NCBI GenBank assembly: GCA_947471745.1
Contig: CANJKZ010000981.1
Location: forward strand, 124,001-188,000
DNA length: 64,000 nt
Origin: Closterium sp. Naga37s-1
Lineage: Eukaryota; Streptophyta; Zygnematophyceae; Desmidiales; Closteriaceae
Direction of reading: 5' to 3'
Shown here: one piece after another, positions 39,901 to 52,300 of the stretch
Layout of the letters: each line of letters starts with the position of its first letter
Position numbering within the stretch: position 1 is the first letter of the stretch
Translations under genes and position numbers: made by a program
The notes under the pieces: model-generated
What the model was told of the DNA's origin: nothing
The model's database searches: none
Seen by the model: the letters and a program-made list of their open reading frames with translations, nothing else

Positions 39901-42400
39901 GAAGCACTAGCACCAGCTCCGGCACCACTCCGAGCTCCAGAAGCACCTCTCCTGAGGCTGCAGTACTGTAATTACCACTCACGCAGCTGCTGCGAGGAGA
40001 GGCCTCCCCCAGGTGCAGCACGCTCAGGCTCAGTACTCTCAGACGTAGCACTCCCAGGCTCAGCACCCCCAGGCTCAGCACCTCCAGACTCAGCACCCGC
40101 AGGCTCTGCACCCCCAGGCTCAGCACCCCCAGACTCAGCACCCGCAGGCTCCGCACCCCCAGACCCCGCACCCCCAGGCTCAGCACCCCCAGACTCCGCA
40201 ACCCCAGGCTCCGCACGCTCAGGCTCAGCACCCCTGGCAGGACGAGAGTCGACAGCTACCTCGACAGGCTCAACCGGGTCTACCTGGGACACACCTGAGG
40301 GAGCGGCACCCTGAGGGGGGAGGGGGTCTACCACAGCAGCACCTGGCGCGAGGAAGAGAGGCGGGGGGGGGAGCGGGGCAGTGCGGTAGGGGAAGAGGCG
40401 GTAGTAGGGCACGGACTCGTCAAAAGTGACGTCCTGAGAGGGCAGGACACGGCGCGAGGTGGCGTGGTAAAACTGCCAACCAGACGCGTCCGGGACAAAG
40501 CCAAGGAAGACACAGGGAACAGCGCGGGAGGAGAGCTTGTCCGCGAACGTATCGCGAACAAAAGCTCGGGATCCCCAGACCCAAAAACGCGACGCATCGC
40601 CAACCTCTCCCGTCCAACGCAGTGTCGGCGAAGTCTCCGGAACGGAGACACGGGGCCAGAGGTTGAGCTGATGCGCAGCGTATCGGACCGCAAACGGCCA
40701 CAGAAAGTGGGGGGCAGCCGCATGGATCAAGGAGGTACGAGCGACCTCCATGACCAAACCAATGCAGCGCTCAGCAACCGCATTCTGCTGTGGAGAGGCC
40801 GGAAGCGTGAACGACTGGCGGATGCCGTGCTCCGCACAGTAGGCTGCCAAGAGGTCAGAGGAGAACTCACCACCTCTGTCAGAGTGCAGACGCAGGACAG
40901 GAAAGTCCGAGTGGAACCGCTCACTGAGCTGGAGACGAGAAGCGCGGATCCAAGGGATCAAAACATCAGGGACCTCACCCTTGGTGCGCAAGGGGAAGAC
41001 CGTGGTGTAGCGCGAGTAGTCGTCAACAACGATCAGGAAGTACCTCTCCTGACCCTGTCCACGGACGCGGGCTGGGCCCCACACGTCCATGTGGAGCGTC
41101 TGCAAGGGAGCAGTCGTCGGGGGAAACGAGGAGGAGTGAGGAGCGGCGCGCTGCCGCCCCTCGACACAGGGAAGGCAGGGAGGAGCAGGCGAGGGTGGGA
41201 GTGGAGGGAGAACCCTGGGAAGACCAGAGACAAGGTACCGGTTGTGCATGGCACGAAGGCGCTGCACTGACGGGTGACCAAGACGGTGGTGCCAGAGGAC
41301 AGTCTCGTGTGCCAGAGAGCGACACGAGCAGGGGGCAGACAGCTGACCTGACGCAGACGCAGACGCAGCTACCTGTGGGGACTCAGTGGTCAGTGTGTAC
41401 AGGTCCGACCCCGGCTGCCGAGTGAAGGTAGCCAGGTGGCGGCCCGTCCGAGCGCACGTGCAGTGTGTCACACGCTCGTAGGCAGGGGTAAACTGGTGGA
41501 CACCCCCGTCCTGGAGCGCACTACCCGCCACCAAGTTCGTAGAGAACGAGGGGAGGTAGAGACCTGACAGAGTGCCCGACGGGACTGCAGGACAAGGGAG
41601 AACAGTAGAGGAGGTCGCAATGACCGGACCCCCAGAGGGGTCAGCGAGGGAGACTGCAACCGGCCGAGCAAGCTGCTCAAGGGCAGTGCGGTCACGAAAG
41701 AAACAGCGGGAAGCGCCTGAGTCCAGTGTGAAGGTGTGCAGTGCCTCAGTAGACGCAGTACCAGAGGGCGCAGACTCACGAGTACCTAGAGCAGCAGCCT
41801 CACCAGCACCTGGGGCAACAGACACACGAGCACCTAGTGCAGCAGCCTCACCAGTACCTAGAGCAGCAGACTGGATACCGGGGTCAGGCGGCACACACAG
41901 GTGACAGGCACTCTCAGCACTAGTAGGAAATGCATACATGGCAGTGAGGATAGCATCATAGTCAAGAGCATAGATATCTACCCTCTGCCTAAGCAGCTCC
42001 ACCCAGTCGGGGAGCTCAGCCGCGTCGCCAAACTCTGTACGCCAGGCGTCGCTCAGACGGGCGAAGCAGCGGGACTCTGTGTGACCAAACGTCCCGCAAG
42101 GCTGACCAGTCCGAGCACCAGTGCGAATGACGTACGGGCAGCGAGCAGTACCCCGTGACCCTCCACGCTGAGCGTACCACTCACGAAGCTGCTGGGGCGT
42201 GAGGGACTCACTCGGACGTCGCGGGAGCTGCATCTGGCCACCGCCAGGAGCAGCAGTAGCAGTAGTAGCAGCAGTAGTAGTAGCAGCAGTGCGGCCACCC
42301 CTACAACCCCAACCAGCATACCACTCACGAAGCTGTTGGGGCGTGAGGGACTCACGCGGACGGCGCTGGAGCTGCATCTGGCCACGCCAGGAGCAGCAGT
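36990..42400 (-). CDS. Copia D Gag-Pol region (fossil)
   Basis: Reading leftward: Gag part with a C/C/H/C knuckle (CGTFGHTESRC) and SACHLCVPP; protease DSGASRCFF; pre-integrase HHRLGHPS...CLPC; integrase core (TLHMDVWGP, then HSDRGGEF, then NAVAERC); a Gly/Ala-rich linker at about 39.3-39.8 kb; RT (SLDFSTAFLQG, VYGLRQAPREW, YVDDLVFA); and RNase H (SDASWADD, SSCEAEIYA, RTKHIALRYF, ADVFTKAL). This domain order (IN before RT) defines Copia/Pseudoviridae. Short LTRs and QQLREWYA repeats are its peculiarities. Confidence 0.8.
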
Positions 42401-42686
42401 AGAAGTAGAAAGAGCAGTAGCAGCAGGAGCAGCAGTAACAGCAATACGGGCAGGGCAGTGCTCACCAGTGGCGAGAAGAGCAGGCGTACGACGGTGGTAA
42501 CGGCGAGGCCGCTACCACTGCAGGGCGAGGGCTCCGCGGCAGCTGCAGGGGCGGCTGCTCCAGGGGCCAGGGGCGGCTGCAGAGGTCCAGGGGCGGCTGC
42601 TGCAGGGGCAGCTGCTGCAGGGGCGGCTGCTGCAGGGGCGGCTGCTCCAGAGGCGGCTGCTCCAGGGGCCAGGGGCAGCTGCTCCC

Positions 42687-42713
42687 TTTTTTTTTTTTTT
42701 TTTTTTTTTTTTT
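42687..42713 (+). repeat. 27-nt poly(T) run within Copia D leader
   Basis: A pure T run (A on the coding strand of D) followed by an AT-rich ACATAATTAATTATTTATT segment. It contrasts with the very GC-rich surroundings and could be the tail of a small poly(A)-bearing insertion or a slippage tract. Confidence 0.8.
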
Positions 42714-42819
42714 ACATAATTAATTATTTATTTTAGGGTTTGGCAGAGCGCACTCGGCGCTGCAGAGGCGGCTCGCGGGCTGCAGGGTGGCTCGGGCAGC
42801 AGCGAGGGGGGGGGGGCGG

Positions 42820-43110
42820 CGCGCGGCTACCCAGGGCGCCGCGACGGGGCAGCGGGGGGGGGGGGGGGGGGGCGCGCGCGGCTCCCCAGGGCGTCGCGAC
42901 GGGGCAGCGGGGGGGTCGCGCGTGGCTCCCTAGGGCGTCGCGACGGGTCAGCGGGGGCCGAGCGCGGCTCCCCAGGACGTCGCGACAGGGCAGCGGGGGC
43001 CGAGCGCGGCTCCCCAGGGCGTCGCGACGGGGCAGCGGGGGCCGAGCGCGGCTCCCCAGGGCGACGCGACGGGACAGCGGGGGTCGCGCGCGGCTCCCCA
43101 GGGCAGCGCG
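42820..43110. repeat. 42-bp tandem repeat in Copia D leader
   Basis: About seven copies of GCGCGGCTCCCCAGGGCGTC-GCGACGGGGCAGCGGGGGCC-GA. The minus strand reads a 14-residue period (RRDALGSRARPPLP). It lies between the 5' LTR and Gag, so it is leader sequence that has expanded. Confidence 0.8.
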
Positions 43111-43524
43111 ACGGGGCAGAGGCAGCGCCCACGGGCGACACGCGGCTCGGCAGGGTAGCGCGCTGGCTGCAGGGGCGGCTCTCGGGCCTGACGGGCCTGC
43201 AGAGGCGGCTCGGGGGGGCCTGACGGGTCTGCAGAGGCGGCTCGGGGGCCTGACGGACCTGCAGGGGCGGCTCGAGGGCCGTACTAGCTTGCAGGAGGCA
43301 GCGCGAGGGCTGCAGGACGGCACACGGGCAGACCGAAGGGCGGGTCGCACGGGGGCGCACGAGGGCGCACGTAAGGTAGGGCGCACGAGGGCGCACGAGG
43401 GCGCACGAGTATAGAAAGGCGCACGAGGGCGCACGTAAGGTAGGACGCACGAGGGCGCGTCTAGCGGAATAGTGGGCCCGTAGGAGAAAGCGGTCCTAGG
43501 TAGCAACCTAGGCTCGTGATACCA

Positions 43525-43662
43525 TGTTAGAATGTAGAACTGAACGAGAATGTGTGAAACTAGGCAGCAGGGTGATACAAGTAGGAAACCCTAGCAATGT
43601 TGTACCCCCTAAGGCTAAACCCACTATAGCCTACACAATATGAACATGTATAATGCTTGACA
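43525..43662 (-). repeat. Copia D 5' LTR
   Basis: 138 bp, TGTTAGAATG...GCTTGACA on the plus strand. It abuts the primer-binding site with no gap. Confidence 0.85.
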
Positions 43663-43667
43663 GCCCC

Positions 43668-45545
43668 TTCGTCAAGAAGTCAGTCGGCTGCTCAGAGGTA
43701 GGGATGTACTTCAGCGCAATCTTCCCGTGCTTCACCATCTGCTGCATCCAGGCATGACGTCGCTCCATATGCTTGAGGTTGCTCTTCAGCCCCAAGCCTT
43801 TCGCGACAGCGATGGCCAACTGGTTGTCCACGCCAAGGATAGTCGGCAGCCCAGAGTCCAACAGCTGGAACTCTGCAAGGAGGAACCGGAGTCGACGAGC
43901 CTCCTTGCCAGCTTCCGTGGCCGCAACGTACTCCGACTCGTTCGAAGAGAGAGTCGCGCACTTGATGCGCTGGCTCGACCAGGAAACTGCGGCCCCTCCG
44001 AGGACGAACACGTAGCCGCCCGTGCTCGTCCGGTTCTGCTTGTCGCCCGCGTCCTCGGCGTCCGCGTAGCCGACCAGGCATAGCAAATCTGGTCCACCGC
44101 AGAACCCCAGGGCGGTGTCATGGGTGTCGGCGAGGTAGTGCAGGCAGCGGTCGACCTCGCGCCAGTGGTTGTCGCTCCGCATTGTTAGGCCGCTTCCCAG
44201 CTTGCTGCATGCGAACGTGATGTCTGGCCACGTCGTCGTCGCCCCGAACTGCAGCGAGCTGACCTTCTGCCTATACTCCTCCTCCTCGCGCGTCTGAGCA
44301 TCTTCGTCATCGAATGTCAGCTCCGCGTAGGCGTCGACGAGGACCGGCGTTTTCGGGATACGCCCGGTCTGCTCCTCGTCAATGAAACGCCTTCGCAGCT
44401 TGTCGGCGTACGATTGCTGGTGCAGCCATAGCTTCCTTGCCGACCTGTCGCGCACGATCTCTAGCACGAGGTACTTCTGGACCGAGCTGATCTCGCGCAA
44501 TTCAAAGGCAGCCTCCAGCAGCTCCTTCAGCTCCTTCAGCATCGCGTGGCTGCTGCTGGCGGCGAGCAGGTTGTCGACGTAGACGAGCACCCATCACATC
44601 ACTCCTCCGTTGCCGACCTTGAAGTAGAGAGCCTCGTCGACTTGGCTCTTCTTCCAGCAGGCGGCCAGCAGCACTCCGGCAAGGGCCCTGTACCACAGCA
44701 ATGGCGCTTGCTTCAGCCCATAGAGGCTCTTCAGCAGCTTGCACACCCGGCCGGTTCCATCGTCATAGTAGTCTGGCTGGTATATACAGCACCCGGTCTA
44801 GCTTACTCTGCAGGAATGCATTCTTCATGTCGAGCTGCATCAGGTGCAAGTCGAGGACAGCGACGATGCTGGAGAAGTTCCTCATCGTGACGTAGCTGCT
44901 GACCGGAACGTACGTCTCCTCGTAGTCGGCGCCGTTTACCTGCGTGAAGCCCTTGACGACCGAACGTGCCTTCTCGCGAGCGACTGTATCGTCGATGTGG
45001 TACTTCGTCGTCAGCACCCACCGGTTCTTCGTGATGTTCACCCCGCGCGGACGTTCGACTAGCTACCATGTGCCGTTGGCGATGAGGCTGCAAATCTCCT
45101 CGTCCATCACCGCCTTCACCGCCTTGCCTTTCCAGCTCGCCAATGCCTCATTCACAATCATCGTCGCGATGTCCAAGCGGTGCTCTGGGTTGGCGTGCAC
45201 GTCAGGGTCGAGCTCGGGCATGTCGACGTCGTCCTATGCATCGTCGAGCAACGTGCTGTAGGAGGTCGGCGGAAGGCAAGCATGGTAGCTCAGCTTCTCG
45301 TGAGGCTTGCCAAGGTTGGAATGAGTGGAACGTCGCAGCTTAGGCTCGTCGGCTTTGACTTCCACCACATCGCTGTCAAAAGACTACTCTCCTGCAGTCA
45401 GCTCCCCTTCATCATCTTCGGCTTCACCAATGACCTCCACAACGTCGCTCAACGAACCATCGTCGAGCTGCTCCCCTATCGGAATATCCTCTGCAGACGC
45501 TTCCTTCGTCAACAACTCCCCTGTCGGCGGCATCTCTTCCGCCCG
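43668..45545 (-). mobile_element. Copia E, right fragment (RNase H and RT parts)
   Basis: Continues Copia E beyond D. Leftward-reading domains: pol linker, RT start (NRWVLTTKYHIDDTVAREKA, MQLDMKNAFLQSKL), RT catalytic part (MLVYVDNLLAASSSHAM), and RNase H (GYADAEDAGDKQNRTSTGG, SNESEYVAATEAGKEARRL, LTKGL). It is broken many times. At about 45,545 it stops abruptly at LINE copy 3, so integrase and Gag are absent from the window. By eye it is clearly related to, but well diverged from, Copia C. Confidence 0.65.
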
Positions 45546-46553
45546 CAGCTGCAAACACCGCAGCAGGTGGGGCAACAAGGACCGCAGCAGGTGAGGCAGC
45601 GGGAAGCACGGCAGGTGAGGCAGTAGGGATCGCAGTAGGTGAGGTTGCAGGGACCGCACCAGGTGGGGCTGCAGGGACTACAGCAGGTGAGGCGGCAGGG
45701 GTAGCAGCAGGCGAGGCTGCAGAGACCGCATCAGGTAGGGCCGCAAAGACTGCAGCAGGTGAGGCTGCACAGTCCACAGCAGGTGAGGCTACAGGACCTG
45801 CAGCAGGTGAGGCTACAGGGCCTGCAGCAGGTGAGGCCACAGAGAATGCACCAAGTGAGGCTGCAGGGACCACAGCAGGAGTGGAAGAGGCCACAGCTGG
45901 AGCTGGTATACTGGGGAGGGCTTTGGGGGCTGCAGTGGGGGAGAGTGTAGCGGGGCCTTGGGCAAGGGAGAGTACAGCAGCTGGTGCTGCTGTGAGAGAG
46001 GAGAGAGCAGAGGCTACAAAGACAAAAGGCGGGGCTGCAGCTGAAGCAACAACGGCCATAGCACACCCACTGGGGGCGGCGGTGGGATCCACAGCAGGGC
46101 CTGCTGGGGCTGTCTTTGGCAATAAAGAGCCAGCACGGGGGGTGGACTTAGGGGACATGGGGACCACAGGGGCAAGAGGGGCAGGTGGGGTCCCAACTAG
46201 GGAGGTCCTTGATGGAGGGGAAGTGATGGTGATGGGAGGGGATGCGGTAGAGGACGTGATGCAAATTGACGGGCCACTGGCCCAATACCTCACTCCGGAG
46301 GGTAAGGCCAACCCAGGCCCCCTGCAACCTCGTGATGAGGCTCCCTCTTTCCCCCTCATTCCCGAAACCATGCTGGAAGATGGACCGATGGAGGGGTTAG
46401 AGGAGACTGTGAGGACAGAGCCCCATGAAGGCGCTCCCATCCCTACCCCTCACTTTTCAGCCCACCCTCCTGCAGGACCATCACATCCCCGCCCCCTCCC
46501 TCTAGCTTCGAGGGGGGCAGCAAGGGCCCTGGCCTTCTTGGCAGAGCCGTGCA
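45546..46553 (+). mobile_element. LINE copy 3, first segment
   Basis: 5' coding part of a third copy of the LINE family. It starts within the 24-bp Ala-rich repeats (AGEAAGTT, AGEATGPA; 45,560-45,890). An open frame continues through EDVMQIDGPLAQYLTPEGKA to LASRGAARALAFLAEPC. LINE copy 2 has the same IDGPL..YLT and the same LASRGAARALAFLAEPC. Starting inside the coding region against Copia E is what a 5'-truncated LINE insertion into E would look like. The copy is split by Copia C and continues at 61,536. Confidence 0.7.
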
Positions 46554-46558
46554 CCCCG

Positions 46559-47331
46559 TGCGGAGTCAACTATGACAACGGGGGCTAGAATACGGGCTAG
46601 GCACGGGTGTTCGTGTGATCTCAGCGTTCGTTCGTTCCTTAGTCATTTCCTTGTGCGCACACAGCTTGCTAGTTCACGGGGAAAGTTGGCAAGAGTTCCA
46701 CTAGGAAAGGGTTAAGAATAATCGGAACAACAAAATGGGTTGCAAGACCACATCAGTCCTAGCAAAGCTGCTGGTCGACTTCCAGCGCCGCACGGTCAAC
46801 CGCGTGCCAGCATGACTTGTTCGACCGCGTTCCAGCAGATCAAAGTCGCGGCTTGCCAATGTTGCAAGTCCACGGTGTGCCAGCACTGCAGCAAGTCGGC
46901 TGCACAGCGTTGCACCCGCAGGACATCAAAGCACCTGCTTCGCAGGTGCGCGCAGCTGGTTGGTACGCAACTCCTCATCACGAGCACAGCGCAGACGCCT
47001 AGGTCGACTCCTCGTCACCCTGATGACCCTCGCGCCCGTCGCCCGGGTATCCCAATCGACCGGGCAACCACGCCTGGTCGACCAGCACCTGGGTCTCGTG
47101 CCCGTCGACCACCAAGGTCAACGACCACCTCCAGTCGACCTCACCAGGTCGACCTCTCCCCGGGTCGACCAGCTCCAGGTCGACAGCACCAGTCAGCCGA
47201 CCACACCCAGTCGGCTACCCGAAGTCGGCGTCCCCAAGTCGACGCCATGCTACACGACGCCCAGCTGCTCGGCGTCCTGAGCCTCCCCTGTCGAGGTCGA
47301 CGTCGGCCCCTCCTTCGTCGACCACCAGGTC
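46559..47331 (-). repeat. Copia C 3' LTR, first part (interrupted by B)
   Basis: TGCGGAGTCAAC... through CCACCAGGTC. The remainder is at 54,921-55,110, ending TTGACA, with a duplicate of the remainder at 48,181-48,369. Confidence 0.8.
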
Positions 47332-47336
47332 AGGTC

Positions 47337-48175
47337 TGTTATAGTCACAGTAGGCTTCAATGTGCCTAAAACGAAAGATAGAGTGCACAGTCGGATTTCG
47401 GCACAGCGGCTTTAAACGTTCATAGAGTTCTGATCACTGCTTCAAATGACCTGATTCAACTTGGATCTGGAGCGTCTTAAAGTCACCTACAATAGGCAAT
47501 TTAGATCGCACGATTTCACCAAGAATTGACGACACAGCGTCGGTTTGAACGAACGGCACTATGGCAGCCACTATAGTCTTTGAACACAAATTAGGAAGAG
47601 TTGGCAAGAGTTACGAGTTGGGAATGACTCCCAGCTCCTACAAACCCCAAGAGCCGAGGTACAGTGATGTGGAACAGTGCCACACTGTCCCCAACCAAGA
47701 AGGGTCTCGAACCTACCCTTCACAAGGGTCTACACCAATAGAAATGTTACACTACACATTGTAATGTAACTATCTTCAATATCTTGAAGTGTACCCTTTT
47801 GGCGAGCTTCGAAATCACTTGAAGCTTGAAACCAAGGCTCGGGTTCTTCATCACAAACTCATCCTTGAGTTCTTGATGGGTCTGCTGCACACACCTGCGA
47901 CACGCCGAACGTTCGACAAGTGACAAAATAGAAACCGCGCACGACAAAATAGAAACCGCGCGGGACACACAAAATGACCGCGTTACACGCGACTAGCGAT
48001 AATTCGCTATAGACTTGACACACACACACTCGACATCATGACCCATCATACACACAATATTATGAGCATGAAATATATGTTTATTTCATGCACTCATACC
48101 ACTCCATGCACACACGCATGCACGCACACGCACACGGACAACAAGCCGAGTGCAAACCGTAGGGTTGCACCAACA
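47337..48175 (-). repeat. Copia B 3' LTR
   Basis: 839 bp. It carries short CACACA-rich and CATGCA-rich runs near its right end. It is followed immediately by AGGTC and then Copia C sequence, not by B internal sequence. Confidence 0.85.
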
Positions 48176-49380
48176 AGGTCGACCACCAAGTCGACCACCC
48201 CAAAGTCGGCGCCCTGAAGTCGGCGCCAGTGCAGTGGCCCCCGCGCAGGTCGACCACCTCGTCGACCAGCTCGCCCACTGTTGCAGGTCCGCTGCACTCC
48301 CCCGTACACCCGACCACGAGGCCGGCTCCGCCCAAGCAAGGATGGGGCCTAACACAACTTCCGTTGACACTCCCCTGCCGCGTTCACGCTTGGGCCCCCA
48401 ACCCCCACGGCAATATTACTCGGAGAATAGCCCATCGACGTGCACCCAACACACAGCACGCCGGTCACCGCACCAGCCATTCAAGAGGGCATGGCACCTA
48501 CTGCTGCGCGTCATCGTTGCCGTCACCCACGTCGGCCAGGCGCACCTGGCTGATTGCGACGGAGCACCGGTTGAAGGCCGGATAGTGCAGCGCCTTCGTC
48601 AGGAAGTCGGCTGGCTGCTCAGCGGTCGGGATGTACTTGAGCAAAAACTTCCCGCGCTTAACCATGTGCTGCAGCCAGGCCTTTTGCCGCTCCATGTGCT
48701 TGAGGTTGCCGGTCAACCCCATGCCCTCGGCTACCATGTTAGCCAACTTGTTGTCCACTCGGAGGACGGTCGGCTTTCCGGCATTCAGCTGCCGAAACTC
48801 TGCAAGAAGAACGCGAATGCAGCGTCCCTTCTTGCCGGCTTCGGTGGTCGCCACGTACTCCGACTCGGTCGACGACAACGTCGCGCACTTGATGCGCTGG
48901 CTCGACCAGGAGACCGCGGCCCCTCCGTAGACGAACACGTGGCCGCCCCTGCTCGTCCTCTTTTGCTTGTCGCCGGCGTCGTCGGCGTCCACATAGCCGA
49001 CCAGTTCTAGCGACTCCGGTCCACCGCCGAACTCCAGGGCGGTATCAAACGTGTTGGCGAGGTAGGCGAGGCAGCAGTCGACTTCGCGCGAGTGCTGGTC
49101 GCTCCTCACCGTGCTGGTCGCTCCTCAACTAGCTGTAGACAAAGGCGATGTCTGGCCTCGTCGTCGCCGCAAACTGCAGCGAGCCGACCTTAAGCTGGTA
49201 CTCCTCCTCCTGGCGCTCCTGCGCCTCTTCGTCGTCGAAGGTGAGCTCGGCGTAGGCGCCGAACGAGACCGGCGTCTTCGGGGTGCGCCCGGTCTGCTCC
49301 TCGTCGATGAAGTGCCTATGCAGCTTGTCGGCGTAGCCCTGCTGGTGCAGCCACAGCTTCTCCGTCGACCTGTCACGGGC
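48176..49380 (-). repeat. Duplicated Copia C segment inside Copia B
   Basis: Contains AGGTC, the end of the C 3' LTR (48,181-48,369) and the C RNase H region. It matches 54,916 to about 56,119 at about 99% by eye. Together with the LTR before it, this forms a 2.04-kb direct repeat (47,337-49,380 and 54,076 to about 56,119). The copies diverge sharply right after CGACCTGTCACGGGC. Confidence 0.85.
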
Positions 49381-52300
49381 TGCTGCTCCACCAACCTCTT
49401 GGTCATCATGTCAGCTGGCTGCCCCGTCGTCTTCACATAGCGCAATTCAACTTCACCCGCGGCCACCATGCTCCTCGTCCAGTGCCACTTCACCCTCATG
49501 TGCTTTGTCAAGCCATGCAACACGGGGTTCTTGGCTAGTGCAATGGCTCCCTGGCTGTCACAATAGAGAGGAGTAGGTCCTTACTGCTCCTCCCCCAAAT
49601 CAGCCAACAAACGCCGCTGCCACACAATCGCCCGTACGGCACGGAAGAGTGCCATGTACTCGGACTCCACCGAGCTCAATGCTTGGTCAACCTGCTTCTT
49701 GCTTTCCCAAGCAGTAGGGCCTCCACCAACACAGCAGGTGAAGCCTCCCACACTTGTCATGTCCTCTGGTTCAGATGCATATGAAGCATCCGAGTAGGCG
49801 GTGAGGAACAAACGCCCGGGTTCAACACCATCCGCGCCCTTTTGACGCCTTTGCGCCGCCGCCGAGTATTGCAGCCCAACGGTCGGTGTTTGGCCAAGAT
49901 AATTGGCCACCCACATTCCAGCTGCTACCTGCTCCTCATTAGGGCATTGAACAACCCTTGCCAGATGCCCGGTAGCAAACGCGACATCCGGTCGTGTGTT
50001 GACCGCCGCGTACATGAGGCTGCCCACCAACGAGTGAAATCGGCGCCTCTCCTCTTCACCCACGCTCTCCTCCTCTGGTCCCTTCACACACTTGAACCCA
50101 GAGGGAAAGGGTGTAGCCACATGACCTTCACTCTGCCCAAAGTTGGCAGCCAACGCCTCCAGGTACTTCCGTTGGTGCACCCGCATGCACCGCTTCTCCA
50201 CGTTACGCTCGATGTGGAGCCCAAGGTAGAAGTTCACGTCACCAAGGGACTTGCACTTGAACTTGTCTTGCAGCTTCAGCATCACCTCCTTCACAAGGTC
50301 AGAGGAGGGTGAGAAGATCAGGATGTCGTCCACGTACACCACTATGAAGCTCCTCTACTCCCCCTCGCCAAGCATGAACAAGGAGTGATCGGCCGTTGAG
50401 GGAGTAAAGCCGATCTCCTCCAACACTTCGCGCAGCTTCATGTACCATTGCCTAGGGGCCTGCTTCAGCCCATAGAGGGCCTTCTTCAGCTTCCACACTC
50501 TGCCACTGCCATCATCAAACCCCTCTGGCTGCGCCATAAAAATCTCCTCCTCAAGAATTCCGTTGAGGAACGCCGTTACGATGTCAAGCTGCTTCACCAC
50601 TGGAGCAAACAGCTCCTTGAAGTCCACCTTCTCCTTTTGCTGGTACCCCTTGGCCACCAGCCTAGACTTGTAACGCTCGATCTTGCCGTCGGCGTCGGAC
50701 TTGATCTTGAAGAGCCACTTGGACGTTATCGCCGTACGCCCCTCTGGTAGCTCCACCAACTCAAACGTGTCGTTCTCCTCGATGCTCTTCAGCTCACTCT
50801 CCATTGCCTTCTTCCACTCCTCAGCATCACTACTCTCCAAGGCCTCCTTGAGAGTTGCTGGTTCTCCCGGCATCTCCACCGGAGAGAAGAACGCGAAGGC
50901 ACACTCCTCGTAGTCACTCTCCTCGTCGTCTCCGACCATCATTGCCGCTCCGGCTAGGGCTGTCTTGCCCTGCTTTCCCGACGCATCATAGGTCAGCCTA
51001 TTAGGGGGTTGAACTCTCCTCTTCCCCCTTCCTTCCTCCTCAGCTGCAGGGACTTGAAGGCCTTGACGTTGCTGCGGTGTGGCTCGAATCCGTGGAGCAC
51101 TCGTAGTGTGGGAAGGGAGTGACGGTGCACGCTCGCTCACTTGCTGCACCTCCTCCTCTTCTTCCTCTACATCATTGGCCTCCTCTCCCCCATTCACAAG
51201 GGAAGATTGCCTTGTGGTGGTGCTGCCGCTGCTCAGCTCCAAAGGCAGCTCCACATGCTCCAAGCCGGAACTCTTCACCTCTCCAAACCGCACGCCTATC
51301 TTTGCCTCATTCTCCGCCTTCCAATCCTTGTACATGAAGTTTTCCATGAACTTGCAGTCCCTGCTCACCATGAACTTCTTGGTGAATGGGTCCCAAAGAA
51401 GCCATCCCTTGCTGTTTTGAGCCATGCCCAAGTGCACGGCCCACACCGCCTTGGCACCAAGCTTGTTGTGCCGAAGATGCTTAAGCACGAGCGCCATGCA
51501 CATGCACCCGAACACCCGAAGCATATCCACCTTTGGCTTCCTTCCAAGCCACTCCACATAGGGCACCCATTTGTCTGCTCCCACATGAGTCAAAACTCTG
51601 TTCTTGGCCACACACGCGCTCCGCACCGCATCAGGCCAGAAATAGTCGGGTAGCCCGGCTTCAATGAGCAACCCGCGTGCCGCCTCCGTGATCGTCCGGT
51701 TCGCTCGCTCGGCGATGCCGTTCATTGCAGGGGAGTATGGCATGGTGAGGGAGTGCCGAATGCCATTCTTCTTCAGCCACAACCCAAACTCCTTGCTCAG
51801 GAACTCTCCCCCTCGATCGGTGCGAATTGACTTGACTAGACGGTCTTGTTGCCGCTCCACCATCGGGAACCAATCCGTCTTCAACGTTTCAGCCACGTCA
51901 CTCTTCTTGGCCAGCACATACACCCAAGTCATGCGAGTGTAGACGTCGACAATGGTGAGGCAGAACTCTGCTCCAGCAGCTCCAAGCTTCAGGGGGCCCA
52001 CCACGTCCATCACCACCTCATCAAGTGGTGCCTTAGCCGTTGCCTCGGAGCTCGAGAACGGAAACCGGGTGAACTTGGCTTGCAAGCATGTTGGGCAGCC
52101 AAGCACCTCATCGGGCTCCCCCTTCACACGTATGCCAGCAACCATCTGGTTCTTCACTAGCTGCTGCAAAATAGGCAGGGCCACATGCCCCATGCGCCGA
52201 TGCAAGGTGAGCCAATCACACTCCCCCGTAGCCGAAGTCGGATTGGAGAATGCCGCGCTTGCAATAGCGCCCCACATGCTCTCTCCGTAGTCCTCCTCCG

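Larger units (their letters stand above)
36635..43662 (-). mobile_element. Copia D, LTR retrotransposon
   Basis: LTRs of 136 and 138 bp (36,635-36,770 and 43,525-43,662) are flanked by GCCCC target duplications at 36,630-36,634 and 43,663-43,667. The primer-binding site on the minus strand, TGGTATCACGAG at 43,513-43,524, resembles the initiator-tRNA-Met type. A purine tract (CCTATGGGGGTG) borders the 3' LTR. The coding region, reading leftward, holds Gag with a zinc knuckle, protease, integrase, a Gly/Ala linker, RT and RNase H. It is largely whole, with about one to three breaks. LTR similarity is high, so the insertion is recent. It sits inside Copia E. Confidence 0.85.

Noticed and set aside
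39427-40314. 295-codon Pro/Ala-rich plus-strand frame
   Set aside because: It is antisense to the Gly/Ala linker and adjacent repeats of Copia D.
45424-46440. 338-codon minus-strand frame
   Set aside because: It spans the E/LINE 3 junction and is antisense to the LINE Ala-rich repeats.
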